Shown: positions 1 to 8,659, counted from the first letter of the stretch. The stretch is DNA of 64,000 nucleotides from Massiliimalia timonensis (GCF_900186585.1 NZ_FYDD01000003.1:558001-622000); one strand, 5' to 3'. Translations and numbers: made by a program. The notes: generated by a model from the sequence alone, not told the origin.

Positions 1-321
1 CGTTCTGCCAAACGTACTTTTCCAAAGAAATATACAATGCAGGATATATTAACTAACTATCTTAACCTTAAGATAGCACATGCTTTTACATCTGTCAAAT
101 GTTTTATATGTCTTTGGAGTTGATTTTCATCTGGTATATATTTTGAGCAACATCTATTAGACCTACAAGCTAAAGCAGGACAGAAAGAAATAGGATATAT
201 CTTTTAGTTTATAGAGCAATATAGATATATTATGGATAAAATTCATATAGTTTATTGATGTTTCCAGAATTAAATATCGCAGCAAAATATTGTTGTCAGC
301 TTATCAAAATTGTAATAAAAT

Positions 322-350
322 CGCCCCATTAGCTGTAGGCTAATGGGGCG
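322..350 (-). terminator. Strong hairpin, possible minus-strand terminator
   Basis: A perfect 10-bp inverted repeat (cgccccatta / taatggggcg) encloses a 9-base loop. Read on the minus strand the stem is followed by an A/T-rich tail containing several T residues, so it can act as a terminator for minus-strand transcription coming from the tRNA side. Read on the plus strand it has no T-tract. Confidence 0.5.
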
Positions 351-409
351 ACCATCTACACGAATTGAAACGTACTAGTAATACGTTCTAAACACTAACG
401 GGGTTAATT

Positions 410-438
410 CACTGAATGTATTTATGATATATTCAGTG
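410..438. repeat. Inverted repeat, 8-bp arms
   Basis: cactgaat (410-417) and attcagtg (431-438) are perfect complements separated by 13 bases. It lies 14 bases before a larger palindrome, and the two together look like a recombination or protein-binding region. Function unknown. Confidence 0.5.
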
Positions 439-452
439 ATAGGGATAACTGT

Positions 453-502
453 CAAGGGCTTGAACGTATTCTGTGAGAGATAACGTTCAGGCCCTTGTTT
501 TT
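453..502 (+). repeat. 15-bp-arm inverted repeat followed by T-tract
   Basis: The arms 453-467 and 483-497 pair over 15 positions with one G-T wobble, around a 15-base loop. A run of T follows on the plus strand, so it could be a plus-strand terminator, although the loop is large. It could equally be a site-specific recombination or transfer site. No gene ends here on the plus strand, which makes a plain terminator less obvious. Confidence 0.5.
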
Positions 503-700
503 GGCTTCCTTTGCAGAAAGGAGGATTGAAACTTGACAAATAACATGCCAAAGCAACAAGGCTTTTGATGTGCGCACATCCTGTGAAAAGGTCATACCCC
601 CGGATAGCAAACAGAATAATTGCCATGATACCGCCAGCAAAAGAAATAGGGGAAATACGCCGTATCTTAACCTGACCGGATACAAGCATACTATTAAAAT

Positions 701-735
701 GATAAAGCCTATCCAATTATTGGATAGGCTTTATC
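701..735 (-). terminator. Terminator of tRNA-Gln
   Basis: A 16-bp perfect inverted repeat (701-716 with 720-735) with a 3-base loop lies 6 bases past the 3' end of tRNA-Gln, read on the minus strand. The arm ends in an A/T-rich stretch, giving U residues in the RNA. Confidence 0.85.
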
Positions 736-741
736 ATTTAT

Positions 742-817
742 TGGCTGGGGTAAAAGGATTCGAACCTTTGGAATGGCGGAGTCAGAGTCCGCTGCCTTAC
801 CGCTTGGCTATACCCCA
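742..817 (-). tRNA. tRNA-Gln (anticodon CTG)
   Basis: The minus strand folds into a complete 76-nt cloverleaf. The acceptor stem is TGGGGTA/TACCCCA, the anticodon loop is CTCTGAC so the anticodon is CTG, the T arm is AAAGG-TTCGAAT-CCTTT, and CCA is encoded. It reads glutamine CAG codons. A consensus promoter lies upstream at 862-890 and a strong terminator follows at 701-735, so it is transcribed alone. Confidence 0.95.
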
Positions 818-861
818 ATGTTTAATTTTTAGGCTTGCCTGTTTCCTTAACAGCAAGATAT

Positions 862-890
862 ATTATATCAGTGAAAATTTGATTTGTCAA
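862..890 (-). promoter_or_regulatory. Consensus sigma-A promoter for tRNA-Gln
   Basis: On the minus strand, TTGACA (885-890) and TATAAT (862-867) are both perfect and are separated by 17 bases. The start point would lie about 40 bases before the tRNA. Confidence 0.9.
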
Positions 891-957
891 TACATTTTTT
901 ATAATTTTTCAAAAATAATCCATAATAAGAAAAAAGAGAAAAGCTGAGGACAAAGTT

Positions 958-1317
958 ATGAAGATGAAAAAATGGGGCAGCGCCATATTAGGGATCATAT
1001 CCGGTGCTTTAAATGGGTTGTTTGGCGCCGGGGGCGGCGTGGCAGTAGTGCCTATGCTGGAACAGATGGAAATCGAACCGCAGAAAGCCCACGCCACCTC
1101 CGTAGCAATTATCCTTCCATTAAGCGCTGCGACCGCGATTTTATATTTTATGCGAGGGATTCAGGTGGATGGTTCCATGCTTTTATGGTTGATTCCCAGC
1201 GGGATCGTGGGGGCACTGATCGGTGCGAAACTCTTAAAGACCATAGATCAGGACCTGCTTAGAAGAATATTTGGGGCTGTGATTATTTATTCCGGAATTC
1301 GTCATTTATTAGGGTAA
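958..1317 (+). CDS. Half-length TauE/SafE (TSUP) transporter, first subunit
   Basis: This 119-residue membrane protein belongs to the sulfite exporter TauE/SafE (DUF81) family of anion permeases. It is about half the usual length of roughly 250 residues. It carries the N-terminal glycine-rich repeat motif (LFGAGGG near residues 21-27) followed by three or four hydrophobic segments, and ends after one repeat unit. The start is ATG with an upstream GAGGA. A second half-length family member follows 106 bases downstream, and the two probably assemble as a heterodimer. Substrate unknown; sulfite, sulfonates or other small anions are typical. Confidence 0.85.
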   Translation: MKMKKWGSAILGIISGALNGLFGAGGGVAVVPMLEQMEIEPQKAHATSVAIILPLSAATAILYFMRGIQVDGSMLLWLIPSGIVGALIGAKLLKTIDQDLLRRIFGAVIIYSGIRHLLG

Positions 1318-1352
1318 GTTATGTGATTTTCGTTACAAGAACAGTGACGCGG

Positions 1353-1371
1353 TTTTGTAAGAAAAACCGAC
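1353..1371 (+). other. Small hairpin between the two TauE genes
   Basis: cggtttt and aaaaccg pair around a short loop in the 106-base gap between the two transporter halves. There is no T-tract, so it is not a convincing terminator. It may affect translation or stability of the second gene. Confidence 0.3.
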
Positions 1372-1423
1372 GCAAAGTACACAAGAAAGGAATGCTTTTG
1401 AATACGAAAGCGATAGTCATACG

Positions 1424-1804
1424 ATGAATAACATTTTTTTGATTCTTGCCGGGCTGTTATCCGGGATATGTGCCTCGATGGGGCTGGGGGGCGGTTTTGT
1501 ACTGCTGGTGTATTTGACGATGTTTACCCAGTTGTCCCAGTTGGAATCACAGCTGACAAATTTGGTTTTCTTTTTACCGATTGCCGCTATTTCCATCCTG
1601 CTTCACTTGAAAAACCGTTTGATCGAGAAGAAGGTCCTGTGGAAAGCAATTATTACCGGAGTAGCCGGGGTAATCGTCGGCTATTTGATTTCCAGATATT
1701 TACCAGAGGAGTGGATCTCTAAATTATTTGGTGCATTTATTTTGTGGATCGGGGCAAGAGAGTTATTCCATAAAAAAGCAGACAAACAGGCACAAAAAGG
1801 ATAG
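1424..1804 (+). CDS. Half-length TauE/SafE (TSUP) transporter, second subunit
   Basis: The protein has 126 residues and the same family signature as its neighbour (SMGLGGG near residues 18-24), with three or four hydrophobic segments. Both proteins carry the repeat-start motif, so they are two complete repeat halves rather than one gene broken by a stop codon. No good ribosome binding site is seen directly before this ATG, so the start is less certain. It converges with dinB, leaving only 16 bases between them. Confidence 0.85.
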   Translation: MNNIFLILAGLLSGICASMGLGGGFVLLVYLTMFTQLSQLESQLTNLVFFLPIAAISILLHLKNRLIEKKVLWKAIITGVAGVIVGYLISRYLPEEWISKLFGAFILWIGARELFHKKADKQAQKG

Positions 1805-1820
1805 GGTGGACTGATATATG

Positions 1821-3056
1821 CTATTCTTTTCTAGAATAGTTTGATTTCGATGAACGGTCTACACCAATGTCGTTCTTCAAAATAACTGCTTGCTGCACAG
1901 AATTGACGCCATATTTCTGCCGTATTTTGTCAATCGTTTGTTCCAGCTCCTGCTGTTTTTGGTGATCAGATGCTTGCTGCGGTGCGAACAGGCTGATTTG
2001 AAAACCGCAGTCCTCTTCTGTTAGCTGGATCGCAGTAAGCCCCAGCATCCGGATCGGCTTCTCTGGGCTCCAGCAGGAGGACAGCAGGGACAAGGCTTGT
2101 TGTCCCAATTCTTTGGCGAGGTCGGTCGGATTTTCCAGTTGTGTTTGCCGGGAGATGGATTTTAACTGCGGGTCTTTAATAATGATCTGCACACCGCGGC
2201 ATTTTAGCCCGTGTTTTCTTAAGCGCATAGCCACGCTGTCTGCTAGGGCGAGGATCCCGACCTTGAAATCCTCTGTTCCAGTCAGGTTGCGGCGGAAGGT
2301 GATGTGGTTTCCGATTGATTTAACTTCCGGCTGGTCGTCAAAACGGCGTACCGGGCTGCTATCCAGACCATTGGCATATTCCCAAATATTTTCTCCCAGC
2401 TTTCCTAAGACCCCGGAAAGCTGGGCTTTATTGCAGCTCGCCAAATCCCCTATGGTGCGGATGCTGAATTTTTTCAAGGTTTTATTGACAGCGTTCCCTA
2501 CATAAAGCAGCTGATCGACTGGTAAAGGGTAAAGAAGCTGCTGAAAGTTTTCCCGGGAAATAACCGTTGTTGCATCCGGCTTTTTGTAGTCGCTTCCCAA
2601 TTTGGCAAAAATTTTATTAAAACTCACCCCGACGGAGATGGTCAGCCCGGTTTCACGGCGGATCCGCTCTCTAAGGGTGTTGGCGATCGTCCTGCCGTCG
2701 CCGAAAAGGCGACGGCTACCAGTAACGTCCAGCCACGATTCGTCGATTCCAAAAGGCTCCACAAGGTCAGTGTATTCCAGATAAATTTGATTGACCAGCT
2801 TGGAGTAGCGGAGATATTCTTCCCGGTGGGGCGGAACAAGGGTCAGATCGGGACACTTTTGTTTGGCCTGCCAGATCGTTTCCGCAGTCAGGACCCCTTG
2901 ACGCTTGGCAAGCTCGTTCTTTGCCAGAATGATTCCGTGACGGTTGTCCGGGCTGCCGCAGACTGCCATGGGAACTTCTTTCAGTTTTGGATTGTGCACA
3001 CATTCTACAGAAGCATAAAAGCCATTGCAGTCACAGTGTAAGATGGTACGGTCCAT
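1821..3056 (-). CDS. dinB: DNA polymerase IV (Y-family)
   Basis: Y-family translesion DNA polymerase of 411 residues, near the usual length. The palm begins with the DCNGFYASVE motif (catalytic Asp9) and continues with GIDESWLD (Asp105, Glu106), which together bind the catalytic metals. A helix-hairpin-helix thumb, with a SIRTIGDLA segment, and a little-finger domain follow. It copies damaged templates with low fidelity. The ATG is preceded by AAGGAAGG on the minus strand. No LexA-type box was recognised upstream. Confidence 0.92.
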   Translation of the reverse strand: MDRTILHCDCNGFYASVECVHNPKLKEVPMAVCGSPDNRHGIILAKNELAKRQGVLTAETIWQAKQKCPDLTLVPPHREEYLRYSKLVNQIYLEYTDLVEPFGIDESWLDVTGSRRLFGDGRTIANTLRERIRRETGLTISVGVSFNKIFAKLGSDYKKPDATTVISRENFQQLLYPLPVDQLLYVGNAVNKTLKKFSIRTIGDLASCNKAQLSGVLGKLGENIWEYANGLDSSPVRRFDDQPEVKSIGNHITFRRNLTGTEDFKVGILALADSVAMRLRKHGLKCRGVQIIIKDPQLKSISRQTQLENPTDLAKELGQQALSLLSSCWSPEKPIRMLGLTAIQLTEEDCGFQISLFAPQQASDHQKQQELEQTIDKIRQKYGVNSVQQAVILKNDIGVDRSSKSNYSRKE

Positions 3057-3122
3057 GGTATTCCTTCCTTAATTATTTCTTATCTTTATGATACCCAAAA
3101 TCTTAAAATACTGCAAGGAAAA

Positions 3123-3151
3123 TTGTAAATAAAAGGGCTTTATGATATAAT
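3123..3151 (+). promoter_or_regulatory. Promoter for the 3189-8564 gene run
   Basis: TTGTAA (3123-3128) and a perfect TATAAT (3146-3151) are 17 bases apart, with TG just before the -10 as in extended promoters. It lies 38 bases before the first gene of the run. Confidence 0.8.
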
Positions 3152-3188
3152 AAATCCTGAAAGAAAATATTTTGGGAGGGGCAGTTAC

Positions 3189-4130
3189 ATGGAACAGCAG
3201 ATCTTAGTTTTGTTCCCAATACAGGAGCATCAAAAGCAGATTTTGAAACAAAAAGCGCCGGAGGCGGTATTTCGTTTTACCAGTCCGGAGGCTGTTTCGC
3301 AGGAGGAAATGGAAAACGCTCAGATCATTTTGGGAAATCCTGATCCGGAAAAGCTTCGATCTGCGAAAAAATTGAAGTGGGTACAGTTAAACAGCGCCGG
3401 ATATGACAATTATGTAAAAGCAGGCGTACTTCCGCAGGACGTGGTGCTGACCAATGCCAGCGGAGCATATGGGCTGGCGATCTCTGAATACATGATCTGT
3501 GCGGCATTGATGCTGATGAAAAAGATGCCGTTTTATTTTGAGGAACAGAAGAACCGCCGTTGGAGCGACGCGGGGATGGTGCGTTCCATTTACGGCGCGA
3601 ATGTTTTAGTAGTAGGCTTGGGCGATATTGGCGGGGGATTTTCAAAGCGTGCCGCCGCAATGGGAGCGCATGTTACCGGGTTAAAACGAAGCCTTTCCGT
3701 CAAACCGGATCATGTTGAACAGATCGATTTGATTTCAAACCTGGATACGCTTCTTCCGCAGGCGGACATTGTGGCGTTAAGCCTGCCGTCAACGCCGGAA
3801 ACCTACCATTTGATCAACAGGGAACGCCTGTCCCATATGAAACCAGGCGCGATCCTCCTTAATGTAGGGAGGGGGACTGCTGTGGACAGCGAGGCGCTTT
3901 GCGACGCTTTGGAACAAGGAAATTTGGGCGGCGCTTACTTAGATGTGACCGACCCGGAACCGCTGCCGGAGAATGACCGTTTGTGGGGTACTGAGGGCGT
4001 GATCTTAACGCCTCACATCACCGGCGGTTTTCACTTGGCAGAAACACTGGAACGGATCGTGAAGATCAGTGCGGAGAACTTGGAGGCATTCCTTTCCGGA
4101 GCGCCTATGAAAAACGTGGTAAATCGGTAA
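3189..4130 (+). CDS. D-isomer-specific 2-hydroxyacid dehydrogenase family protein
   Basis: NAD(P)-dependent dehydrogenase of 313 residues that should reduce a 2-keto acid to a D-2-hydroxy acid. The Rossmann motif GLGDIG is near residues 143-148, the substrate-binding Arg lies in NVGRGT, and the catalytic His in TPHITGG near the C-terminus. The start ATG follows GGGAGGGG. It is the first gene behind the promoter at 3123. The exact substrate (glyoxylate, hydroxypyruvate, lactate or another) cannot be read from the sequence. Confidence 0.85.
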   Translation: MEQQILVLFPIQEHQKQILKQKAPEAVFRFTSPEAVSQEEMENAQIILGNPDPEKLRSAKKLKWVQLNSAGYDNYVKAGVLPQDVVLTNASGAYGLAISEYMICAALMLMKKMPFYFEEQKNRRWSDAGMVRSIYGANVLVVGLGDIGGGFSKRAAAMGAHVTGLKRSLSVKPDHVEQIDLISNLDTLLPQADIVALSLPSTPETYHLINRERLSHMKPGAILLNVGRGTAVDSEALCDALEQGNLGGAYLDVTDPEPLPENDRLWGTEGVILTPHITGGFHLAETLERIVKISAENLEAFLSGAPMKNVVNR

Positions 4131-4146
4131 AGGAGAAAGAAGACAG

Positions 4147-4947
4147 ATGAAATTTAAACTGCTGGCCTTAGATATTGACGGAACACTGACCAACAGCGAA
4201 AAAAAGATCACCCCAAAAACAAAAGAAGTGCTGGAGCAGATTCAGCGTGCAGGGGTCAAGGTGATATTGGCTTCTGGCAGGCCCTTGGCCGGGCTGATTG
4301 GGATTGCAGAGGAACTGAAGCTAAAAGAATACGGGGGATATTTACTTTGCTTTAACGGGGGTCGGATCGTGGATTACCGTACGCAGGAAGCGATCTGTGA
4401 TTTTACCCTGCCTCAGGAACAGCTTGGAAAGCTGGCAGATCTAGCAAAGGAATACAACATTGCGCTGATGTCCTATGAAGGGGATGACGTGATCACCGAG
4501 TCCCCGGAGGATCCATACATACAATATGAGGCGCGGATCAATGGATTAGGTCTGCGTAAGATTGAAAATTTCAGGGAATATGTGACATTCCCTGTCAACA
4601 AGTGTTTGATGATGGCTGACGGCGATTATTTGGGTGAGGTAGAGCCCAAAATTGCCGGGCGGATGCCGGAATTGATGATGTACCGTTCGGAGCCGTTTTT
4701 TTTAGAGGTAGTTCCAAGAGGGGTCGACAAGGCTAGTTCTTTGGATTTGATGCTCAAAAGGCTGGGGTACAGCCGGGAGGAGCTGGCTTGCTGCGGGGAT
4801 GGGTTTAACGACCTTTCTATGATCCGGTTTGCCGGCTTTGGCGTCGCCATGGCAAATGCACAGGCACCGGTAAAAGAGGCGGCTGATTTTGTGACCCGTT
4901 CTAACGATGAAGACGGCATAGCATACATGATCGAAAAATTTTTTTAG
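4147..4947 (+). CDS. Cof-type HAD-IIB family hydrolase
   Basis: Haloacid dehalogenase superfamily phosphatase of 266 residues, the usual Cof-subfamily length. Motif I is DIDGT with nucleophile Asp9 and acid/base Asp11. Motif II is the ASGRP segment, and motif IV is GDGFNDLSM near the C-terminus. A type IIB cap lies between. It probably dephosphorylates a sugar phosphate or a flavin-type cofactor phosphate. It follows the dehydrogenase by 16 bases in the same operon. Confidence 0.85.
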   Translation: MKFKLLALDIDGTLTNSEKKITPKTKEVLEQIQRAGVKVILASGRPLAGLIGIAEELKLKEYGGYLLCFNGGRIVDYRTQEAICDFTLPQEQLGKLADLAKEYNIALMSYEGDDVITESPEDPYIQYEARINGLGLRKIENFREYVTFPVNKCLMMADGDYLGEVEPKIAGRMPELMMYRSEPFFLEVVPRGVDKASSLDLMLKRLGYSREELACCGDGFNDLSMIRFAGFGVAMANAQAPVKEAADFVTRSNDEDGIAYMIEKFF

Positions 4948-4965
4948 AAGAAGCGAGGTCTTTTT

Positions 4966-5691
4966 GTGATACAGCATTATGAAAAAGAGATCGCAGTCAA
5001 TCAATTTGAATGCGATTTTCAAAACCGAATGAAAGCCGGCTCTCTGATGCGGCAGGTGGAGCAGGTAAGTATGGACAACTGCACCGCTATCGGGGTGGAC
5101 GCGGCGCTTTATGACCGCACCCACACGGCCTTTTTGCTGGCAAAGCTTTCTTTGATCTTTTACCGGGATATTACCGTGGGGGAGCTGTTAAAGCTGGACA
5201 CGACCGCGGCGCTTCCTGTGCGTGCGGTCTATAACCGCTACACCTCTGTGCTGGATCAAAACGGGAACGAAGCCGCAGGGATCGACACCCGCTGGGTATT
5301 GGTAGACACACAGTCACGCCGTATTCTGCGCAGGCCGCCGGAGGAATTTCAGCTTCCCTTTGTGGACAAGACGGCAAAGGAGCTTGATTTTTCGATCGAG
5401 GCTGTACCGGAAACGGAATCGGTGGGAATTGTTTGCGCGGAATATTCCCGGGTCGATATTAACCGGCATTTAAACAACGCGGAATATGCGGATCTCATTT
5501 TGAATCACTTGCCGCTGGAAGAATTGGAACATACTTCAGTAGAACGTTTGGTTATTTATTATCATAACGAGCTTCCTATGGGTGAAACGATGGAATTGTT
5601 CCGGGCAAAGACAACGCAAAACAGCTATTATTTTTATGGGATCCGACAGGACGAAAAGAAGTGCTTTGAAGCGCAGGTCACTTTGAAATAA
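4966..5691 (+). CDS. Acyl-ACP thioesterase
   Basis: Acyl-acyl carrier protein thioesterase of the FatA/FatB-like family (241 residues), with a tandem hot-dog fold. It releases free fatty acids from ACP and so sets chain length. The second hot-dog half has the family segment DINRHLNNAEYADL (near residue 165). The start codon is GTG with an upstream GCGAGG. It sits 18 bases after the HAD gene and 18 bases before the UxaB-like gene, as one operon of metabolically mixed genes. Confidence 0.85.
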   Translation: MIQHYEKEIAVNQFECDFQNRMKAGSLMRQVEQVSMDNCTAIGVDAALYDRTHTAFLLAKLSLIFYRDITVGELLKLDTTAALPVRAVYNRYTSVLDQNGNEAAGIDTRWVLVDTQSRRILRRPPEEFQLPFVDKTAKELDFSIEAVPETESVGIVCAEYSRVDINRHLNNAEYADLILNHLPLEELEHTSVERLVIYYHNELPMGETMELFRAKTTQNSYYFYGIRQDEKKCFEAQVTLK

Positions 5692-5709
5692 AGAAAAGAG
5701 GGAAGCCAA

Positions 5710-7056
5710 ATGAGCAGGGAACGGATCATTCAGTTTGGAACAGGGCGTTTGCTGCGGGGATTTGTGGACTGTTTTGTAGACAGCTTAAATCGCCGTGGCC
5801 TGTATGATGGGAAAATCGTCGTGGTGCAGTCAACAGGCGGGCATACTTGGAAGGATATTAATGACCAGCATGGAAAATATCACTTGGTGTTGCGCGGAAT
5901 CGAAAACGGACAGCCTGTGGAAGAATGCCGTGCGGTGGAATCAATATCCCGCGCACTGGAGATAAACGGACAGTTTGACGAGTTTTTGCAGCTGGCGGAA
6001 AATCCCGATATGCAGGTGATCGTTTCTAACACGACTGAGGTGGGTATTCAATATGATGCGGCTGACCGTGCTACAGACGCCCCGCCAAGCTCGTTTCCTG
6101 CAAAGCTGTGCCGGCTTTTGTACCGCCGGTATGAATGCGGCCTGCCGGGATTTTTGATTTTCCCCTGCGAGCTGATCGACTCCAATGCCCAAGTGTTGAA
6201 AGGGATCGTGTGCCGTTATGCTGAGGAATGGGGCTATGGACAAGACTTTTTAAACTGGCTGGAGCAGGAAAACAAGTTCTGCAATACCCTGGTAGACCGG
6301 ATCTGTACCGGATTTCCCAAAGAGGAAGAAGCCCGTTGGCAGGAGAAGATCGGCGAAAAGGATAAGCTGCTGAATGTGGCGGAGCCGTTCCACCTGTGGG
6401 CGATCGAGGGGGATTATGAAGCGTTGCTGCCGTTTTGCACGGCGGGCTGCAACGTTGTGTGGACAACGGACATCACCCCATATAAAAAACGCAAGGTGCG
6501 GATTTTAAACGGCGGGCACACCTCCATGGTATTGGGCGCCAGCCTTCTGGGGCTGGAAAACGTGCTGGAGTGTATGCGGCATGAGCAGGTACATGCGTTG
6601 TTTCGGCACTGTATCTGGGAAGAAATCGTGCCTGCTTTGGGCGGCGGTACGGAGGAAGAAAGCTTTGCCCGTGCAGTGGAGGAGCGGTTTTCCAACCCGT
6701 ATCTCTGCCATCATCTTTCTGATATCGCGGTCAATTCGGTCAGCAAGTTTAAAGTGCGGATCCTGCCGACGATACTGGAATACCGGGAGCAGTTCGGCGC
6801 CTTGCCGGATGGCCTGTGTTTTTCGCTGGCAGCGCTTTTGGCCTATTATCGTTTAAAGGAGCCGAAGGATAAGCCGGAATATATCCGGACTCTGAAAGAA
6901 AAGGCGTTGCGGGAGATCCTTTCCGACCAGGCTGTTTGGGGGCGCGACCTGTCATTTTTAATGGAAAAGGTTTCCCCCTATTATGAAAGGATGCTGGCAG
7001 GAAGAACAGAAGAAGCATACCAGATGATTTTGAAAGACAAAGGAGGCATACTTTGA
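5710..7056 (+). CDS. uxaB: Tagaturonate reductase (altronate oxidoreductase), mannitol dehydrogenase family
   Basis: Long-chain mannitol dehydrogenase family protein of 448 residues, similar to UxaB, which interconverts D-tagaturonate and D-altronate with NAD(H) in galacturonate breakdown. The N-terminal nucleotide-binding segment is QFGTGRLLRGF. The C-terminal domain has the KVRILNGGHT segment with catalytic Lys and His typical of UxaB-like proteins. No uxaA or uxaC lies nearby, so the physiological substrate is inferred. The stop overlaps the next start by 4 bases (ATGA). Confidence 0.8.
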   Translation: MSRERIIQFGTGRLLRGFVDCFVDSLNRRGLYDGKIVVVQSTGGHTWKDINDQHGKYHLVLRGIENGQPVEECRAVESISRALEINGQFDEFLQLAENPDMQVIVSNTTEVGIQYDAADRATDAPPSSFPAKLCRLLYRRYECGLPGFLIFPCELIDSNAQVLKGIVCRYAEEWGYGQDFLNWLEQENKFCNTLVDRICTGFPKEEEARWQEKIGEKDKLLNVAEPFHLWAIEGDYEALLPFCTAGCNVVWTTDITPYKKRKVRILNGGHTSMVLGASLLGLENVLECMRHEQVHALFRHCIWEEIVPALGGGTEEESFARAVEERFSNPYLCHHLSDIAVNSVSKFKVRILPTILEYREQFGALPDGLCFSLAALLAYYRLKEPKDKPEYIRTLKEKALREILSDQAVWGRDLSFLMEKVSPYYERMLAGRTEEAYQMILKDKGGIL

Positions 7057-7541
7057 TGAAGCGCAGGGATTATATTTGCTGGGATGAATATTTTATGGGA
7101 GTCGCTATGCTGGCGGCAAAACGGAGCAAAGACCCCAACACACAGGTCGGCGCCTGCATTGTGAGTCAGGACAATATTATTTTGTCCACCGGGTATAATG
7201 GGTTCCCGGTCGGCTGTTCTGACGATGATTACCCTTGGGATAGGGAAGGGGAACAGACAAAGTATCCCTTTGTTGTACATGCAGAATTAAATGCGATCTT
7301 AAACACACGCGGCAAGTCTTTGGAAAATGCCAAAATCTATGTAGCGCTGTTCCCATGCAACGAATGTGCAAAAGCGATCATCCAGTCGGGGATTCGGGAA
7401 GTGGTTTACCTGTCTGATAAGTATGCCCATACTGATGGAACGCTTGCCTCCAAGCGGATGATGGATTCGGCGGGTGTAAAGTATCGTCGCTTTACACCAT
7501 CGGTTGACACGATAACCTTGGATTTTCGGGTAGAACAATAA
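7053..7541 (+). CDS. dCMP deaminase / ComEB-like cytidine deaminase
   Basis: Zinc-dependent deoxycytidylate deaminase of 162 residues that turns dCMP into dUMP for dTTP synthesis. The zinc and proton-relay motif is HAELNAIL and the two further zinc ligands are in PCNECAK. The start overlaps the uxaB-like stop (ATGA), indicating translational coupling. An alternative start at 7056 removes a single Met. Confidence 0.9.
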   Translation: MMKRRDYICWDEYFMGVAMLAAKRSKDPNTQVGACIVSQDNIILSTGYNGFPVGCSDDDYPWDREGEQTKYPFVVHAELNAILNTRGKSLENAKIYVALFPCNECAKAIIQSGIREVVYLSDKYAHTDGTLASKRMMDSAGVKYRRFTPSVDTITLDFRVEQ

Positions 7542-7607
7542 ATGGTCAGCCAAAAAGGCGGAGAAATGATTTCTGCACATTTTTTAGAACACGTTGCGGG
7601 AGGAACT

Positions 7608-8564
7608 ATGAAACAGAACCGTCAAAAGAAAAAAACAAGGCATGTTATCGCTTTTTTATTCCTTGCAGTGATGATATTAGGGGGAGCCTTTGCATTTTGG
7701 CTAGCAAGGCCTGAAAATGTCCAGACTATCAAAAGCCAAATTTCCGCCTTTTTGTTTGGGGATTTAAAAGAGGGGTACTATAATGCGAAATCACTGGTTT
7801 TAGTAGACCGTTCCGATGACAGCATCTTTATTTCTAAAAGGGAAACGGAACAACATCTCCCAGCCAGCTTGGCAAAGCTGTTTGTGGTCGAGTATGCATC
7901 AACGATCGCTGATTTGACAGATACTGTGTTTGCAGATCCCGAGGCGATCGCTTCGATCAAACCGAATTCTTCTGTTGCAAATTTGGAAGCGAAAAACTAT
8001 TCTTTACAGAATTTGTTTGCCGCCATGCTGGTCCCTTCCGGCAATGACGCCGCCTATGTGGTTGCAGATTACTGCGGGGGGATTTTATCGCCAGAGGCGA
8101 AAACCTGTCAGGAACGGATCAGTGTTTTTATGGACAGCTTGAACCAGCATTTGCAGGAATTGGGTTATCATGATACCGTTTTATATGATCCCAGCGGATT
8201 TGATACAGACGCCCGTACTACGGCGCTGGATATGAAGTCGGTCGTAGACCGTCTGCTGGAGCATGACTGGTTTCGGGAAATCATCTCACAAAGCACTTAC
8301 ACTGCAAAACTGCCCGATGGAAGCACCCAAACTTGGAAAAATACAAATACATTCCTTGACCCGGAGTCGGAATATTATCATGAAAATGTCATTGGGGTCA
8401 AAACCGGTTCGTTATCTGGGGACTATAATTTGGTGGTGCTGTATCAGCAGCATGGAAAAGAATTTTTGATTTGCAGCTTTGGCTCGGAATCGGACTCTGC
8501 CCGTTACGACGACGTGGATTCCATCATCAAAACGATCGATGAATCTAATTATTTGTCACAGTAA
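7608..8564 (+). CDS. D-alanyl-D-alanine carboxypeptidase (serine type, class A PBP)
   Basis: Peptidase S11 family low-molecular-weight penicillin-binding protein of 318 residues, which trims the terminal D-Ala from peptidoglycan stem peptides. All three motifs are visible: SxxK as PASLAKL, SxN as SGN, and KTG as GVKTGS. A basic N-terminus and one hydrophobic segment (about residues 12-30) anchor or export it. The frame is open back to 7542, but the ATG at 7608 has a good GGGAGGA ribosome site and begins the signal segment. It is the last gene of the run; a terminator follows. Confidence 0.88.
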   Translation: MKQNRQKKKTRHVIAFLFLAVMILGGAFAFWLARPENVQTIKSQISAFLFGDLKEGYYNAKSLVLVDRSDDSIFISKRETEQHLPASLAKLFVVEYASTIADLTDTVFADPEAIASIKPNSSVANLEAKNYSLQNLFAAMLVPSGNDAAYVVADYCGGILSPEAKTCQERISVFMDSLNQHLQELGYHDTVLYDPSGFDTDARTTALDMKSVVDRLLEHDWFREIISQSTYTAKLPDGSTQTWKNTNTFLDPESEYYHENVIGVKTGSLSGDYNLVVLYQQHGKEFLICSFGSESDSARYDDVDSIIKTIDESNYLSQ

Positions 8565-8620
8565 AGAGAAGCTGTAAGATGATTTGAAATTTTTTCTATA
8601 AAGGCTTTTGGCTTTTCATC

Positions 8621-8659
8621 TAAAAAATACCGCCTGAAAAATTCAGGCGGTATTTTTTA
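8621..8659. terminator. Bidirectional terminator
   Basis: The 16-base arms 8622-8637 and 8643-8658 pair perfectly around a 5-base loop, with A- and T-runs on either side, between two convergent genes. It ends the D,D-carboxypeptidase transcript and the minus-strand nuclease transcript. Confidence 0.9.

Larger units (their letters stand above)
1..700. other. AT-rich stretch with palindromes, no supportable gene
   Basis: This 700-base stretch holds no reading frame that I would call a gene. It has several inverted repeats: 57-64 with 69-76, 322-331 with 341-350, 410-417 with 431-438, and 453-467 with 483-497. The only open frames are short, overlap each other on both strands and run into the hairpins. 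One minus-strand frame (685-452) would encode a hydrophobic N-terminus, but no family is recognised. Lying just downstream of a tRNA gene, it could be the scar of an integrated element; that is inference. Confidence 0.5.

Noticed and set aside
375-716. Minus-strand frames of 113 and 77 codons in the palindrome region
   Set aside because: They overlap each other in different frames, begin within or at the tRNA terminator hairpin, have no clear ribosome site and match no family I know.
570-947. Plus-strand frame of 125 codons crossing the tRNA gene
   Set aside because: It runs antisense through tRNA-Gln and its terminator, so it cannot be a real gene.
1821-1839. 7-bp hairpin at the convergent end of the TauE and dinB genes
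   Set aside because: The stem is short, lies inside the dinB coding end and has only a weak T-tract, so I did not list it as a terminator.
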